From Thermoflavifilum sp. (GTDB taxonomy: Bacteria > Bacteroidota > Bacteroidia > Chitinophagales > Chitinophagaceae): a stretch of DNA of 64,000 bases. A program made the position numbers and the translations under genes. Positions 54,737 through 64,000 of this stretch are shown piece after piece (position 1 is the stretch's first letter; every line of letters begins with the position of its first letter). The stretch lies in contig NZ_CP063141.1 in NCBI RefSeq assembly GCF_014961315.1, forward strand, positions 2,717,123 through 2,781,122, in the 5' to 3' direction. The notes beneath the pieces were generated by a model that saw only the letters and a program-made list of their open reading frames with translations, searched no databases and had not been told where the DNA came from.

Positions 54737-57526
54737 ATGAGAAAAGATCTTTTTGCTATTCGAAAAACATTAGACACGCCCAAGGGAAAATTCGATTATT
54801 ACAGCCTGCGTGAACTTGAAAAACAAGGTTATCCGATTCATCGACTGCCTTTTTCCATCCGGATTTTGCTGGAAAATGCCCTGCGTCATTTCGATGATTT
54901 CGCCATCACGCGCGAACAGGTCGATACGTTGTTGCACTGGCAACCCCGGGGCATGGACAAGGATATTCCCTTTAAACCCGCCCGCGTGCTGATGCAGGAT
55001 TTCACGGGCGTACCGGCGGTAGTGGATATCGCTTCCCTGCGCGATGAAATGGCCCGCAAAGGAAAGGATCCTGAAAAAATCAATCCCCTGATTCCGGTTG
55101 ATCTGGTGGTGGACCACTCCGTGCAGGTCGATTATTTTGGAACGGAATATGCCTACGAGAAAAACGTCGAAAAAGAATATGAGCGCAATAAGGAACGCTA
55201 TCAGCTGTTGAAATGGGCACAGCAAGCCTTTCGCAATTTCAGCGTGGTGCCGCCCGGCATGGGCATCTGCCATCAGGTGAACCTGGAATACCTCGCCCAG
55301 GGCGTTATTGCGCGTGACGGTGAAATTTTCCCCGATACCCTGGTGGGAACCGACAGCCACACGCCTATGGTAAATGGTATTGGCGTGGTGGGCTGGGGCG
55401 TGGGCGGTATTGAAGCCGAAGCCGCACTGCTGGGCCAGCCCATCTATTTCATCGTACCGGAAGTGATTGGCCTGAAGCTTACCGGTCAGCTTCCCATGGG
55501 AACCACGGCTACTGATCTGGTGTTGACCATCACGGCGCTCCTTCGTAAGTACGGCGTCGTGGGCAAATTTGTGGAAGTCTTCGGTCCCGGCCTCGACCAT
55601 CTCACCGTGCCCGACCGGGCTACCATCGGCAACATGTCGCCCGAATTTGGCTGCACCATCACCTATTTCCCCATCGACCACAAAACGCTGGAATACATGC
55701 GCAGCACCAACCGGCCCGAAGCCCAGGTGCAAACCGTAGAACAATATTGCAAGGAAAACCTGCTGTGGCGTACCGGCAATGAACAGATCGAGTACACCGA
55801 CGTGCTGGAACTCGATCTGTCGACCGTAGAGCCTACAGTCGCCGGCCCGCGTCGCCCACAGGATAAAATCTTGCTGCGCGAATTCAAGCAAACCTTCATC
55901 AGTCTGCTGGATAAAACATACAACCGGAAATACACACCCATAAGCGATATCCAGCTGGAACGCTGGAATAACGAAGGCGGCGACCAGGTGGAAGCAGCCC
56001 GGGCTGTAGCTCCCGTAGAAGCACCCATCGAAACGGATGTGGAAACCGAAACCAACGGCATGAAACGCGTATGGGTACATATCGGCCCGGAAAAATTTCT
56101 GCTTTCCGACGGTGCCGTGGTCATCGCCGCCATCACCTCCTGTACCAATACCTCGAATCCTTACGTCATGCTGGGCGCTGGACTCGTGGCGAAAAAAGCG
56201 CGTGAGTTCGGCCTCGACGTGAAGCCCTGGGTAAAAACCTCGCTGGCTCCCGGCTCGAAAGTGGTGACCAGCTATTTACAACGTGCCGACCTGCTGGAAG
56301 ATCTCGAAGCCCTGCGCTTCCACGTGGTGGGCTACGGCTGTACCACCTGCATCGGCAACTCGGGTCCCCTGCCCGAGCCTATCGCCAAAGCCATCGAGGA
56401 AAACGACCTGGTGGTGGCCTCCGTGCTTTCGGGTAACCGCAATTTCGAAGCCCGCATCCATCCACAGGTGAAGATGAACTTCCTCATGTCGCCCATGCTG
56501 GTTATCGTGTATGCCCTGGCCGGACGCGTGGATATCGATCTCACCCGGGAACCCATCGGCTATGACCCGAATATGAAACCCGTTTACCTGAAAGATATTT
56601 GGCCCACCAACGATGAGATCGTGGCCCTGATGCAAAAAGTGGTGGATCGCAACGATTTTGAAAAAACCTACAACGAAATCTTCCAGGGCAATGAGATCTG
56701 GCGTAACCTGCAGGTGCCGTCCGGCAAGCTTTTCCACTGGGATCCTCAATCGACCTACATCAAGGAAGCGCCTTTCTTCCACCAGCTGCCCGAAGAACCC
56801 ACCCCATTGCAGGATATCCAGCATGCACGCGTACTGCTTGTGCTGGGCGACAGCGTCACGACCGACCATATTTCCCCCGCCGGCTCGTTCCGGGAAACTT
56901 CTCCCGCCGGCCAATACCTGCTCAGCCGAGGTGTGAAAAAGGAAGATTTCAATTCTTACGGCTCCCGTCGCGGCAACGATGAAGTCATGGTGAGGGGCAC
57001 CTTCGCCAATGTGCGTATCAAAAACAAGCTGGCCAGCCGCGAAGGCGGTTATACCACCTATTTGCCTACAGGTGAAGAAATGACGGTATATGATGCCGCT
57101 ATGAAATATAAGGCCTCGGGCACTCCGTTGATTGTAATTGCCGGGAAAGAATATGGCAGTGGCTCCTCGCGCGACTGGGCGGCGAAAGGCACTTATCTGC
57201 TGGGCATCAAAGCCGTGCTGGCCGAAAGCTTTGAGCGTATCCACCGCAGTAACCTGGTGGGCATGGGCGTGCTGCCCCTGCAATTCGTGGAAGGCCAGAA
57301 TGCCGAAAAATTAGGTTTGACCGGAAAAGAAGTGTTTACCATTCAGGGCATCTCCAGCATCCAGCCAATGAAAAAGCTGCAGATCACGGCACAAAAAGAA
57401 GACGGTCAAACGATCCGGTTTGAAGCTATAGCCCGACTCGATTCGCTCATCGAAGTAGAATATTATCGCCATGGCGGTATCCTGCAGTATGTGCTCAGGC
57501 AGTTTTTAAAGGCTGAACAGAATTGA
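54737..57526 (+). CDS. acnA: Aconitate hydratase A
   Basis: Interconverts citrate and isocitrate in the TCA cycle with a 4Fe-4S cluster. 929 residues, the AcnA/IRP1 size. Cluster cysteines are in SCTNTS (about 472) and GYGCTTCIGNSGP (about 538-541). Substrate-binding loops ATDLVLTITALLRKYGVVGKFVE and YGSGSSRDWAAKG (near 817) are present. A strong hairpin terminator follows. Monocistronic. Confidence 0.96.
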   Translation: MRKDLFAIRKTLDTPKGKFDYYSLRELEKQGYPIHRLPFSIRILLENALRHFDDFAITREQVDTLLHWQPRGMDKDIPFKPARVLMQDFTGVPAVVDIASLRDEMARKGKDPEKINPLIPVDLVVDHSVQVDYFGTEYAYEKNVEKEYERNKERYQLLKWAQQAFRNFSVVPPGMGICHQVNLEYLAQGVIARDGEIFPDTLVGTDSHTPMVNGIGVVGWGVGGIEAEAALLGQPIYFIVPEVIGLKLTGQLPMGTTATDLVLTITALLRKYGVVGKFVEVFGPGLDHLTVPDRATIGNMSPEFGCTITYFPIDHKTLEYMRSTNRPEAQVQTVEQYCKENLLWRTGNEQIEYTDVLELDLSTVEPTVAGPRRPQDKILLREFKQTFISLLDKTYNRKYTPISDIQLERWNNEGGDQVEAARAVAPVEAPIETDVETETNGMKRVWVHIGPEKFLLSDGAVVIAAITSCTNTSNPYVMLGAGLVAKKAREFGLDVKPWVKTSLAPGSKVVTSYLQRADLLEDLEALRFHVVGYGCTTCIGNSGPLPEPIAKAIEENDLVVASVLSGNRNFEARIHPQVKMNFLMSPMLVIVYALAGRVDIDLTREPIGYDPNMKPVYLKDIWPTNDEIVALMQKVVDRNDFEKTYNEIFQGNEIWRNLQVPSGKLFHWDPQSTYIKEAPFFHQLPEEPTPLQDIQHARVLLVLGDSVTTDHISPAGSFRETSPAGQYLLSRGVKKEDFNSYGSRRGNDEVMVRGTFANVRIKNKLASREGGYTTYLPTGEEMTVYDAAMKYKASGTPLIVIAGKEYGSGSSRDWAAKGTYLLGIKAVLAESFERIHRSNLVGMGVLPLQFVEGQNAEKLGLTGKEVFTIQGISSIQPMKKLQITAQKEDGQTIRFEAIARLDSLIEVEYYRHGGILQYVLRQFLKAEQN

Positions 57527-57554
57527 GCGGTAAGCATCATCGCTTTTCATATCA

Positions 57555-57580
57555 ACCGGCTGGTTTCAGCCGGTTTTTTT
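57555..57580. terminator. Terminator between acnA and kdsB
   Basis: ACCGGCTG / CAGCCGGT with a 4-base loop and seven T residues. The T run faces acnA, so it ends that gene; a bidirectional role is possible since kdsB converges. Confidence 0.85.
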
Positions 57581-58337
57581 ATTCTGTATGTTCCAGTTGA
57601 TCGATCAGGGAAAGGCAGCGCTGTAAATCTTCCGGTGTATCAATGGCAAACTGCTCGATATCCGTTATCGCCATCCGGATGCGATAGCCGTGTTCCAGCC
57701 AGCGCAGTTGTTCTAATTTTTCAGCCAGTTCCAGCGGCGTGGGCGGCAGTTTGACGATCGTTTCAAGTACGGCGCTGCGAAAGGCATAAAGACCGATATG
57801 CTTGTAAAACGTATGCCGGGAAAGCCATTCTTCCACCGGTTGATCGCGAACGAAAGGCACGGCTTGACGGGAAAAATACAGGGCATCGCGCTGTCGATTG
57901 ACAATTACTTTAGGCAGATGCGGACTATTCAGCTCTGCCAGCGTAGCAATGGGCTTCATCAGAGAAGCAATCTGCACCTGCGGATCATCAAAACAGGCTA
58001 TTAATGCGCTCAGGTGGCCTTTGCGGATAAACGGCTCGTCGCCCTGCACATTCAACACCAGATCGGGCTGAGGATGCAGCCTGGCTACAGCCTCCGCACA
58101 ACGCTCCGTACCACTCTGATGATGTGCGGAAGTCATCATCACCCGCCCACCCCAGCTCTGCACATGATCCAGAATCCGCAGGTCATCAGTGGCTACCCAC
58201 ACTTCATCAACATCGGCGGCCGAAACCCGTTCATACACCCGGCGGATCATCGACTTACCGGCGATATCAACCAGAGGCTTGCCCGGGAAACGTGTGGACG
58301 CATAGCGTGCGGGAATGATGGCGGCAATCCGATTCAT
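57579..58337 (-). CDS. kdsB: 3-deoxy-manno-octulosonate cytidylyltransferase
   Basis: Activates Kdo as CMP-Kdo for lipopolysaccharide. 252 residues from the ATG at 58337 (MNRIAAIIPARYASTRFPGKPLVDIAG). Then VWVATDDLRILDHV, MTSAHHQSGTERCAEAVARL, NVQGDEPFI and the C-terminal AIDTPEDLQRC. Its 5' end lies 240 bp from the ogt-like gene, which is on the same strand. Confidence 0.95.
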   Translation of the reverse strand: MNRIAAIIPARYASTRFPGKPLVDIAGKSMIRRVYERVSAADVDEVWVATDDLRILDHVQSWGGRVMMTSAHHQSGTERCAEAVARLHPQPDLVLNVQGDEPFIRKGHLSALIACFDDPQVQIASLMKPIATLAELNSPHLPKVIVNRQRDALYFSRQAVPFVRDQPVEEWLSRHTFYKHIGLYAFRSAVLETIVKLPPTPLELAEKLEQLRWLEHGYRIRMAITDIEQFAIDTPEDLQRCLSLIDQLEHTE

Positions 58338-58578
58338 AGCTTCAAACGATCGACCTCGTTCCGACATACAATTTTTCAGGTGCAGGGAATATCTTCATTT
58401 CTACTTCATCAAAACCGGCTTCCCGAAATAAACGCGTGCATGTACACGCGGGGTAAGGGTTCACCTGGCGACGATCCGCGCATTTTAAAAACAGATTGAT
58501 CCCCTTTTGCTTCATGCTTTTGCTGAGGGATATGTTCTTTCATGCTTAAAGAAAGTTTTAAAAGCCATAAAACTATTT

Positions 58579-59064
58579 TTATGAAAAATGTAAGGTTAGC
58601 TGATGAGCACTGGATTCGTGCTCCAGCAACCACTGTTTACGCCAGATTCCAGCTGCATAACCCACCAGGCTTCCATCTTCACCAATAACGCGATGGCAGG
58701 GAACTATGATGGCAAGCGGGTTTCGAGCGTTGGCATGAGCTACAGCCCGAATAGATTTCGTATTGCCCATAAGCTTGGCCAGTGTTAGATAGCTGATGGT
58801 GGCGCCATAAGGAATCTGCATCAACTGCCGCCATACCTGTTGCTGAAACGTTGTACCCCGGAGCTGAATGGGTAACTCAAAACGATGACGTTTACTGGCA
58901 AAATAAGCTTGCAATTGTATGCAGGCTTCCTGGGTTAATGCATGCGGCACTTCATCTTCGGTAACCGATTCACAAAATTCAATTGCTACAATAGCCTCGT
59001 CGGTACTCTGAATATGAAGCCAGCCAATAGGACTTTGATAATATTGATGAAACAGGCGATGCAT
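58579..59064 (-). CDS. ogt: Methylated-DNA-protein cysteine methyltransferase
   Basis: Repairs O6-alkylguanine by transferring the alkyl group to its own cysteine. 161 residues from the ATG at 59064. The active site IVPCHRVIG (about 125-133, cysteine 128) is intact, preceded by VAHANARNPLAI. The DNA-binding helix-turn-helix TTFQQQVWRQLMQIPYGATISY is near residue 80. Typical Ogt/Ada-C size, stand-alone. Confidence 0.93.
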   Translation of the reverse strand: MHRLFHQYYQSPIGWLHIQSTDEAIVAIEFCESVTEDEVPHALTQEACIQLQAYFASKRHRFELPIQLRGTTFQQQVWRQLMQIPYGATISYLTLAKLMGNTKSIRAVAHANARNPLAIIVPCHRVIGEDGSLVGYAAGIWRKQWLLEHESSAHQLTLHFS

Positions 59065-59087
59065 CAGGAATAGCAAAATAATACATT

Positions 59088-60561
59088 TTAATGAGCTCCC
59101 GGATGCGGAAAATCATATACCCCCAATTCGCTCAGGGCACATCCCGCCCGCGTGCGTACATGCAAACGCAAAGCTTGAGCGGTGATCGGGGTCTTGAGCT
59201 CAATAATCCGGTTGGCACCAATGCCGCTAACCCGGGCAAGGAGTTGCCATCCATTATCGGTAAATGCTTCCACCCGCACCCACCGGATGTGCTGACCGTA
59301 TCGGATATCTTCTTTCAGTTGAACCAGCGTGAAGGTCTGCGGTTGTTTCCATCGAAGGGTGAAATTGAGATCATCCGTGGAATCAGGAGTGATCCAATCG
59401 GTCGTGTCGTTGCCGTCTGTAAGTAAAGGCATCAGTTCCTGGGTGCTGGATGAATGACTGTCCAATGAAGTTTGCAGCTGAGCCTGCTTGACAAGGTTTC
59501 GGGAAAAAGCCTGCTGTAGCCACTTGCCGAAGGTATGCAGCACACGCACATCCTGGGTGTCGAGCACGCCGTCGGGCGTAGGAGCCAGGCCCAGATTCAT
59601 CACACCCCCTGCCCACGCTATGCACATAAATCTCCCAGAGCTGTTCAGGCGTTTTCTGCTTACCCTCATCCGCCGGGTGATAAAACCAGCCGGGCCTCAG
59701 CGGCACATCGCACTCGGCCGGCATCCAGTATTTTCCCCGATCAGTACCATAGGGCGAATACCGGGTAAGCACATGACCGGGGGCCGGCGGCCGATGGTCA
59801 GGACTTTGCGGAGTAAAGGTTTCCCAGGTACTATCGGCCGCATAACCTCGCTCATTACCCACCCAGCGCACATCGGGACCCACATCACTGAAGATGACCG
59901 CACCGGGTTGCCAGCGGCGAATCAACGCCCAGGTGGTATCCCAGCCATAATAATGTGAGCGATCGATAATCCGGGATTCCCGGGCTCCTCCATAATATCC
60001 CGAACCTCCATTAGCCCCATCAAACCAGCATTCAAACAGGGGGCCATATTGCGTGGCCAGCTCCCGCCACTGTTCACGATAGAGCTGCACATACCGATAG
60101 GTACCATAATCGGCACTGTGGCGATCCCAGGGCGAACAATAAAGGCCAAAGGCCAGCCCTTCGCGCCGACAGGCATCGGCAAAGGCTCGTACCACATCGC
60201 CTTTTCCGTTCATCCATGAAGAAGCACCGATCTGGTAATTCGTGGTTTTTGTAGGCCATAAACAAAATCCATCGTGATGCTTCGCCACAAGAATAATGCC
60301 TTTGATGCCCGCTGCTTTGGCCGCCCGCACAACCTGGTCGGCATCAAAATGCCGGGGTTGAAACCGATCGGGACTCACATCTCCGTAACCCCATTCCTGA
60401 TTGGTGAAGGTGTTCAACCCAAAATGGACGATGGCAATCATCTGGAGGGATTGCCAGCGCAATTGTGCCGGACCGGGTACAGGGCTTATAGGCTTGATGG
60501 CCTGAGCCAGCAACGGCTGAACGTCCAGGAGCACAAAGGCGAGTGTAAACAGGTATTTCAT
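59088..60561 (-). pseudogene. GH29 alpha-L-fucosidase, frameshift in C-terminal third
   Basis: Secreted enzyme that removes L-fucose from glycans. Signal LLDVQPLLAQ; GH29 strings IVHFGLNTFTNQEWGYGD, GIILVAKHHDGFCLWPTK, PLFECWFDGANGG with the likely nucleophile aspartate (near residue 200) and EQLWEIYVHSVGRG. At a run of five C residues (59605-59609, G on the coding strand) the frame changes. The next frame carries GVMNLGLAPTPDGVLDTQDV and the C-terminal domain to 59088. One base fewer (or two more) at the run would restore one protein of about 490 residues. The SusD stop lies 86 bp upstream, with a terminator between. Confidence 0.85.
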
Positions 60562-60592
60562 GCAAACATGATTTTTTCGAGGAAGGTACAAA

Positions 60593-60626
60593 AAAAGGCG
60601 GCGGCATAGTTGCATGCCGTCGCCTT
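60593..60626 (-). terminator. Terminator after susD
   Basis: On the minus strand, AAGGCGACGGCAT pairs with ATGCCGCCGCCTT (one mismatch) around a 6-base loop, followed by seven T residues. It lies between susD and the fucosidase start at 60561, so part of the transcript ends before the fucosidase. Confidence 0.78.
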
Positions 60627-60646
60627 ACGTTTTTCCGAACGTCTCG

Positions 60647-62464
60647 TCAATATCCCGGATTCTGAATGAGTTTTTGATTGCGGTTGATTTCATCCAGCTG
60701 AATCGGCAGGAAATAAGCATGAGGTACCCATGCCCTGTGGATAGCCGAATACACCTTGTACGTGGGGTTGGGCGATGTCGTATGATCCGGAAGCAATGGA
60801 TAAATGATCAGGATTCCTTTGGCATCCTGATAGGCCGAGTCGGCAATCATCCAGCGACGTACATCAAAGAAACGTTGATCCTCAAATGCCAGTTCAACGG
60901 CCCGTTCCCGCCGATAATCGTTGATCAACTGTTGACCCGTAGAAGTGATGGGCGGCATATAAGCCCGCTGACGAATCATGTTAATATAAGTCCTGGCTTC
61001 CGTTTCCTGACCCAGTGCCAGGCAAGCTTCTGCATAGTCGAGCAAAATCTCTGTATAACGGATGTAACGCCAGGGCACGGTCTGGTGTACAAATTGGGCA
61101 TCCACAGTGGGGTCCATGAACTTTTTCATGTAATAACCCGTGTAAGTGCCATTCCAGTTTTCAATCGGACTCTTGCGGGTATCCAGTCCGGGGATGGTAT
61201 CCACACTATTGGTCTGAGCATTCCATTTCGCCCAGTAGCCGGTTTGCACAATACCGTTGGGATCGAGAGGTGCCACATCTGATGGCCGGGGCCTCCACTG
61301 AGCACCATTATACAGGATGCTGGCATAAAAACGGGGATCACGGTTGGCATACGGATTAGCGGCCTCGGCGGGGTTATTCCAGTCAAACGGCGTACCATCG
61401 GCCATTTCATACATATCCACCATCTGCTGTGTGGGTGTGTTATTACCCCAGCAATGCCATCCATTGGGCTGGCAATACTGGCCGGGGCTATAGCCCATCC
61501 AGTTTTCATTTACCTTCTGGGTAAAAAACTTGACGAAGATATCTTCAGGCGTAGATTGCTGAAGGAATAGCTGTTGATAATTCTGTGCCGCCTCCTGGGC
61601 CGACTGTGGATTGGGTTTATACAGGTCATAAATCCCTAAATCCATCACCGCCTTGGCCGCATCTTTCGCCGCCTGCCAGCGCGCCATCCGATCGCCACCC
61701 ACATAGCTTACCAGCTCGGGATGTGCATATCCGGGCGCCCAGGAAGCCTGCGAGTTGAATAGATCGCTGGCCGCATACAACAACATACGCGCTTTCAACG
61801 CAAGAGCTGCACCCTTGGTAGCCCGACCAATATTATCTCCCGAATATTGCAGGGGCAACAAAGCTGCCGCCGAATCACATTCTTTTGTGATGAAATCTAC
61901 ACATTCGGCAAACGTATTACGCGGTACATTAAAACTATCCGTCAGGGTATAAGCCTGCGTAATAATGGGCACGCCACCGTACATTTCTACCAGCTGAAAA
62001 TACAGATAGGCCCTGAGGAAATGTACCTCTCCCTTCATACGCTGTTTGAGGCTGGCATCAATGGGCGCCTGGTCTATTTTAGAGAAAAACAGATTGCATG
62101 CCCGGATATATTTGTACTGGGTTTTCCAGCTGCGGATAACGGTTTGCACCGATCCCCAGAAGCCCGGATCAAAAATTTCCAGATCGCTGGGTGTTAACAA
62201 TCCCCTGTTAAAATTCTCAGCACCCCAGTCGGGAGTAAATACGGCTTCATCACATAACGACGACATCATCAGGATATCAAACCCATGGGGGATGCCTCCG
62301 TAAATATTATCTACAAAAGCCTGAATCAGGTTGGGGTCATTCCATACCGCAGCATCGGAATATTGATCCTTGGGTGAGACATTCAAAAAATCTTTGTTAC
62401 AGGCATAAAAGCCGAACAATATCAAGGTGCTAAATAGCAAATACAGGATGCGTTTCATGGTCAT
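60647..62464 (-). CDS. SusD-like glycan-binding lipoprotein
   Basis: A 605-residue surface lipoprotein (lipobox LILFGFYACNKDFL, cysteine about 22), RagB/SusD type with TPR helices. Strings: NVSPKDQYSDAAVW, MKGEVHFLRAYLYFQLVEMYGGVPI, RATKGAALALKARMLLYAASD, YTEILLDYAEACLALGQETE and the end YYLPI-type helix LPIQLDEINRN. It captures glycan for the partner SusC. Encoded just downstream of susC on the same strand. Confidence 0.93.
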   Translation of the reverse strand: MTMKRILYLLFSTLILFGFYACNKDFLNVSPKDQYSDAAVWNDPNLIQAFVDNIYGGIPHGFDILMMSSLCDEAVFTPDWGAENFNRGLLTPSDLEIFDPGFWGSVQTVIRSWKTQYKYIRACNLFFSKIDQAPIDASLKQRMKGEVHFLRAYLYFQLVEMYGGVPIITQAYTLTDSFNVPRNTFAECVDFITKECDSAAALLPLQYSGDNIGRATKGAALALKARMLLYAASDLFNSQASWAPGYAHPELVSYVGGDRMARWQAAKDAAKAVMDLGIYDLYKPNPQSAQEAAQNYQQLFLQQSTPEDIFVKFFTQKVNENWMGYSPGQYCQPNGWHCWGNNTPTQQMVDMYEMADGTPFDWNNPAEAANPYANRDPRFYASILYNGAQWRPRPSDVAPLDPNGIVQTGYWAKWNAQTNSVDTIPGLDTRKSPIENWNGTYTGYYMKKFMDPTVDAQFVHQTVPWRYIRYTEILLDYAEACLALGQETEARTYINMIRQRAYMPPITSTGQQLINDYRRERAVELAFEDQRFFDVRRWMIADSAYQDAKGILIIYPLLPDHTTSPNPTYKVYSAIHRAWVPHAYFLPIQLDEINRNQKLIQNPGY

Positions 62465-62478
62465 TTCGTTTTAAATCA

Positions 62479-64000
62479 TTAAAAACTCGCATTCAAACCC
62501 AGATTCACCACGCGTTGCAAAGGATAGCTCTGTCCACTTCCAGCGGATGCTTCCGGATCAAAATCCTTGTAATGCGGACTATAAGTCAGCAGGTTGTATC
62601 CGCTCACATAAATCCGGAACTGCTGAAAGCCCATCCTTTGTAAAGCATGTGCAGGCAGGGAATAGCCTATCTCCAGATTTTTCAACCGCAGATAGTCTGT
62701 GCTATGCAAAAAGTACGTGTTCGCCTGGGATGCCCAGTATTCGTTGCTGCGGTTGAAGGTACGGGGTTTGTTTGCATCAGGATTGGAAGGCGTCCAGCGC
62801 CCTTCGGCAAAGCTTTCCAGGAAATTGCCAATCTCACCTGATTCCGTGAACACATAATTCTCGGCTCCCGCAGCACCTTGCAACAAAATGGAAAGATCAA
62901 AGGGTCCGTACTGCAACTGCGCCGTAAATCCACCCGTAAAACGCGGAACATTGTTTTTATAACTCCTGACCCTATCATTTCCATCAATTTTTCCATCGCC
63001 GTTCACGTCTTTGAAAATGATATCACCCGGGCGAGCTCCGGCCCAGTGCGGGTATTTATCAATCTCCGCCTGGTTGTGGAATACGCCAATCGCTACATAA
63101 TACAAACCGGATGAGGGGAATGGATGGCCTGTGGTTTGCTGATATTTGGGTGCACCCGGAGGTTCATCCCAGTAAATGACCCGATTGCGCGCGTAGCCTC
63201 CATTGACACCTAACTGATAGTGGAATTTACCGGCCTGGTCCTGATAATTGACTGCAAAGTCAAACCCGCGATTACCGGCTTTTCCGATGTTCTCCCGCGG
63301 CAAAGCCAGTCCGGTAGATAGGGGCACAGAAGCATTACGATACCAGAGAATTTTCGATCGAATGTAGCTGAAGTAGTCAAATGTCACAGCAAGCTTACTC
63401 TTGAGCAAGGTGGCGTCGAATCCTACATCAGTTTGATTGGCCCGTTCCCAGGTCACATCCGGATTGGGAATACGCGATTCATACAGGGTTTGATTTTCCA
63501 CATTCCCATTGGTCACGAACGGATAATAACTTAAACTTAACGAGCCATAGCCATAATTACCATTAAACCAGTTCCCTAAAGAATAAGTAGCCAGATATTG
63601 CCATTCATCGATGCGATCGTTACCCGTTTGCCCGTAAGAAGCCCTGAGCTTGAAGTCGTTGATAAACGGCAGGGCTTTTTGCCAGAAGTTCTCCTGTGAA
63701 ATACGCCAGCCAGCCGACACGCCGGGGAAGAAACCAAACCGGTGATTTTCGGGGAAGATATACGAGCCATCGTAGCGCCAGACAAATTCTAACAGGTATT
63801 TTTCCTTATAGCTGTAATTGACCCGTCCGAAATAATTCAAACGCGCATTGATATATCCCGATCCCCCGTTGTTCAGATAATTATCCTGCAAGCCTGCAAA
63901 GAGCTGGTCAATCGCTGTAGAGTTGAACCGGCGAAAAGCATTGAAATTATTGCCATAGCCCTTGATGGATTCCGTTCCTACCATGAATTTAAAATCATGG
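62479..64000 (-). CDS. SusC-like TonB-dependent receptor, partial (5' end beyond window)
   Basis: C-terminal ~505 residues of a SusC/RagA outer-membrane transporter; the frame is open to the right edge, so the start is outside. Barrel strands typical of SusC: YSYKEKYLLEFVWRYDGSYIF, NHRFGFFPGVSAGWRIS, WARGxGxxFKDVNGDGKIDGNDR (GDIIFKDVNGDGKIDGNDRV), and the end YSLPAHALQRMGFQQFRIYVSG, YNLLTYSPHYKDFDPE. It imports oligosaccharide with SusD. Head of a susC-susD-GH29 locus, probably for fucosylated glycan. Confidence 0.93.
   Translation of the reverse strand, partial: HDFKFMVGTESIKGYGNNFNAFRRFNSTAIDQLFAGLQDNYLNNGGSGYINARLNYFGRVNYSYKEKYLLEFVWRYDGSYIFPENHRFGFFPGVSAGWRISQENFWQKALPFINDFKLRASYGQTGNDRIDEWQYLATYSLGNWFNGNYGYGSLSLSYYPFVTNGNVENQTLYESRIPNPDVTWERANQTDVGFDATLLKSKLAVTFDYFSYIRSKILWYRNASVPLSTGLALPRENIGKAGNRGFDFAVNYQDQAGKFHYQLGVNGGYARNRVIYWDEPPGAPKYQQTTGHPFPSSGLYYVAIGVFHNQAEIDKYPHWAGARPGDIIFKDVNGDGKIDGNDRVRSYKNNVPRFTGGFTAQLQYGPFDLSILLQGAAGAENYVFTESGEIGNFLESFAEGRWTPSNPDANKPRTFNRSNEYWASQANTYFLHSTDYLRLKNLEIGYSLPAHALQRMGFQQFRIYVSGYNLLTYSPHYKDFDPEASAGSGQSYPLQRVVNLGLNASF

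Noticed and set aside
54770..57283. Long antisense frames opposite aconitase
   Set aside because: Histidine- and glycine-rich nonsense translations without motifs; shadows of acnA.
60614..61282. 222-residue plus-strand gene opposite susD
   Set aside because: Antisense shadow of the SusD gene with no signal or domain.

Overview
The window is bacterial chromosome from a member of the Bacteroidota, most likely the family Chitinophagaceae. The evidence is the SusC/SusD pair beside a secreted fucosidase, TonB-dependent receptors with a carboxypeptidase-like N-terminus, bacillithiol genes, an S9 peptidase, the lack of Shine-Dalgarno sequences, and promoter-like TAnnTTTG boxes. The short Argonaute and its partner read like the SPARTA proteins I remember from Crenotalea (Thermoflavifilum) thermophila. 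That makes a Thermoflavifilum-like thermophile plausible, but this is recollection and not a search result. Core genes are intact and moderately GC-rich. Acquired genes are often AT-rich and nearly all carry single-base frame breaks.

Layout. 0.2-2.1 kb: MgtE magnesium channel and a histidine-phosphatase-like lipoprotein. 2.3-13.8 kb: a defence island with a type I restriction-modification locus (hsdR, hsdS, a PrrC-like anticodon-nuclease gene, hsdM), then a SPARTA pair (TIR-APAZ followed by a short Argonaute), then an IS1380-type transposase relic, a hydrolase stub and a fused scrap of a second hsdR/hsdM copy. 13.9-24.4 kb: S9 peptidase, YceI and an outer-membrane barrel, zinc alcohol dehydrogenase, UspA-like protein, class II ribonucleotide reductase, flavin-type reductase and a CoA transferase. 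Two promoters in this block carry the same tandem palindromic operator, with copies exactly 22 bp apart. 24.4-28.7 kb: leftward small-molecule and stress genes (DinB/BstA, ABC ATPase, SnoaL, VOC, SRPBCC, DoxX).

28.8-34.7 kb: a cassette array of small AT-rich leftward genes separated by long imperfect inverted repeats, with an opposed, frameshifted tyrosine recombinase. The arrangement resembles an integron. 35.1-36.5 kb: a compact type II restriction-modification pair between two copies of a ~150-bp direct repeat. A methyltransferase fragment and a PD-(D/E)XK-like gene follow. 38.3-42.9 kb: GlxA-type AraC regulator, VOC dioxygenase, bshB1, a class A beta-lactamase-like enzyme, two small membrane proteins and a peroxiredoxin. 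43-47.4 kb: glgA-glgC glycogen synthesis, xerD and wbqC. 48.6-49.3 kb: a tRNA cluster (Gly-GCC, Leu-TAA, Leu-CAG) in which three 95-bp pseudo-tRNA-Leu units precede the intact Leu-TAA gene. 49.4-64 kb: TonB-dependent receptor, PAP2 phosphatase, RsmF-like rRNA methylase, aconitase, KdsB, Ogt, and a polysaccharide locus (SusC, SusD, frameshifted GH29 fucosidase) that runs off the right edge.

The most notable content is the SPARTA pair beside a type I locus carrying a suicide-type tRNA nuclease, so two abortive-infection devices sit in one island. The dense +1/-1 indels across this island mean the genes are either decaying or poorly sequenced. Reading across the indels still gives family-typical proteins.
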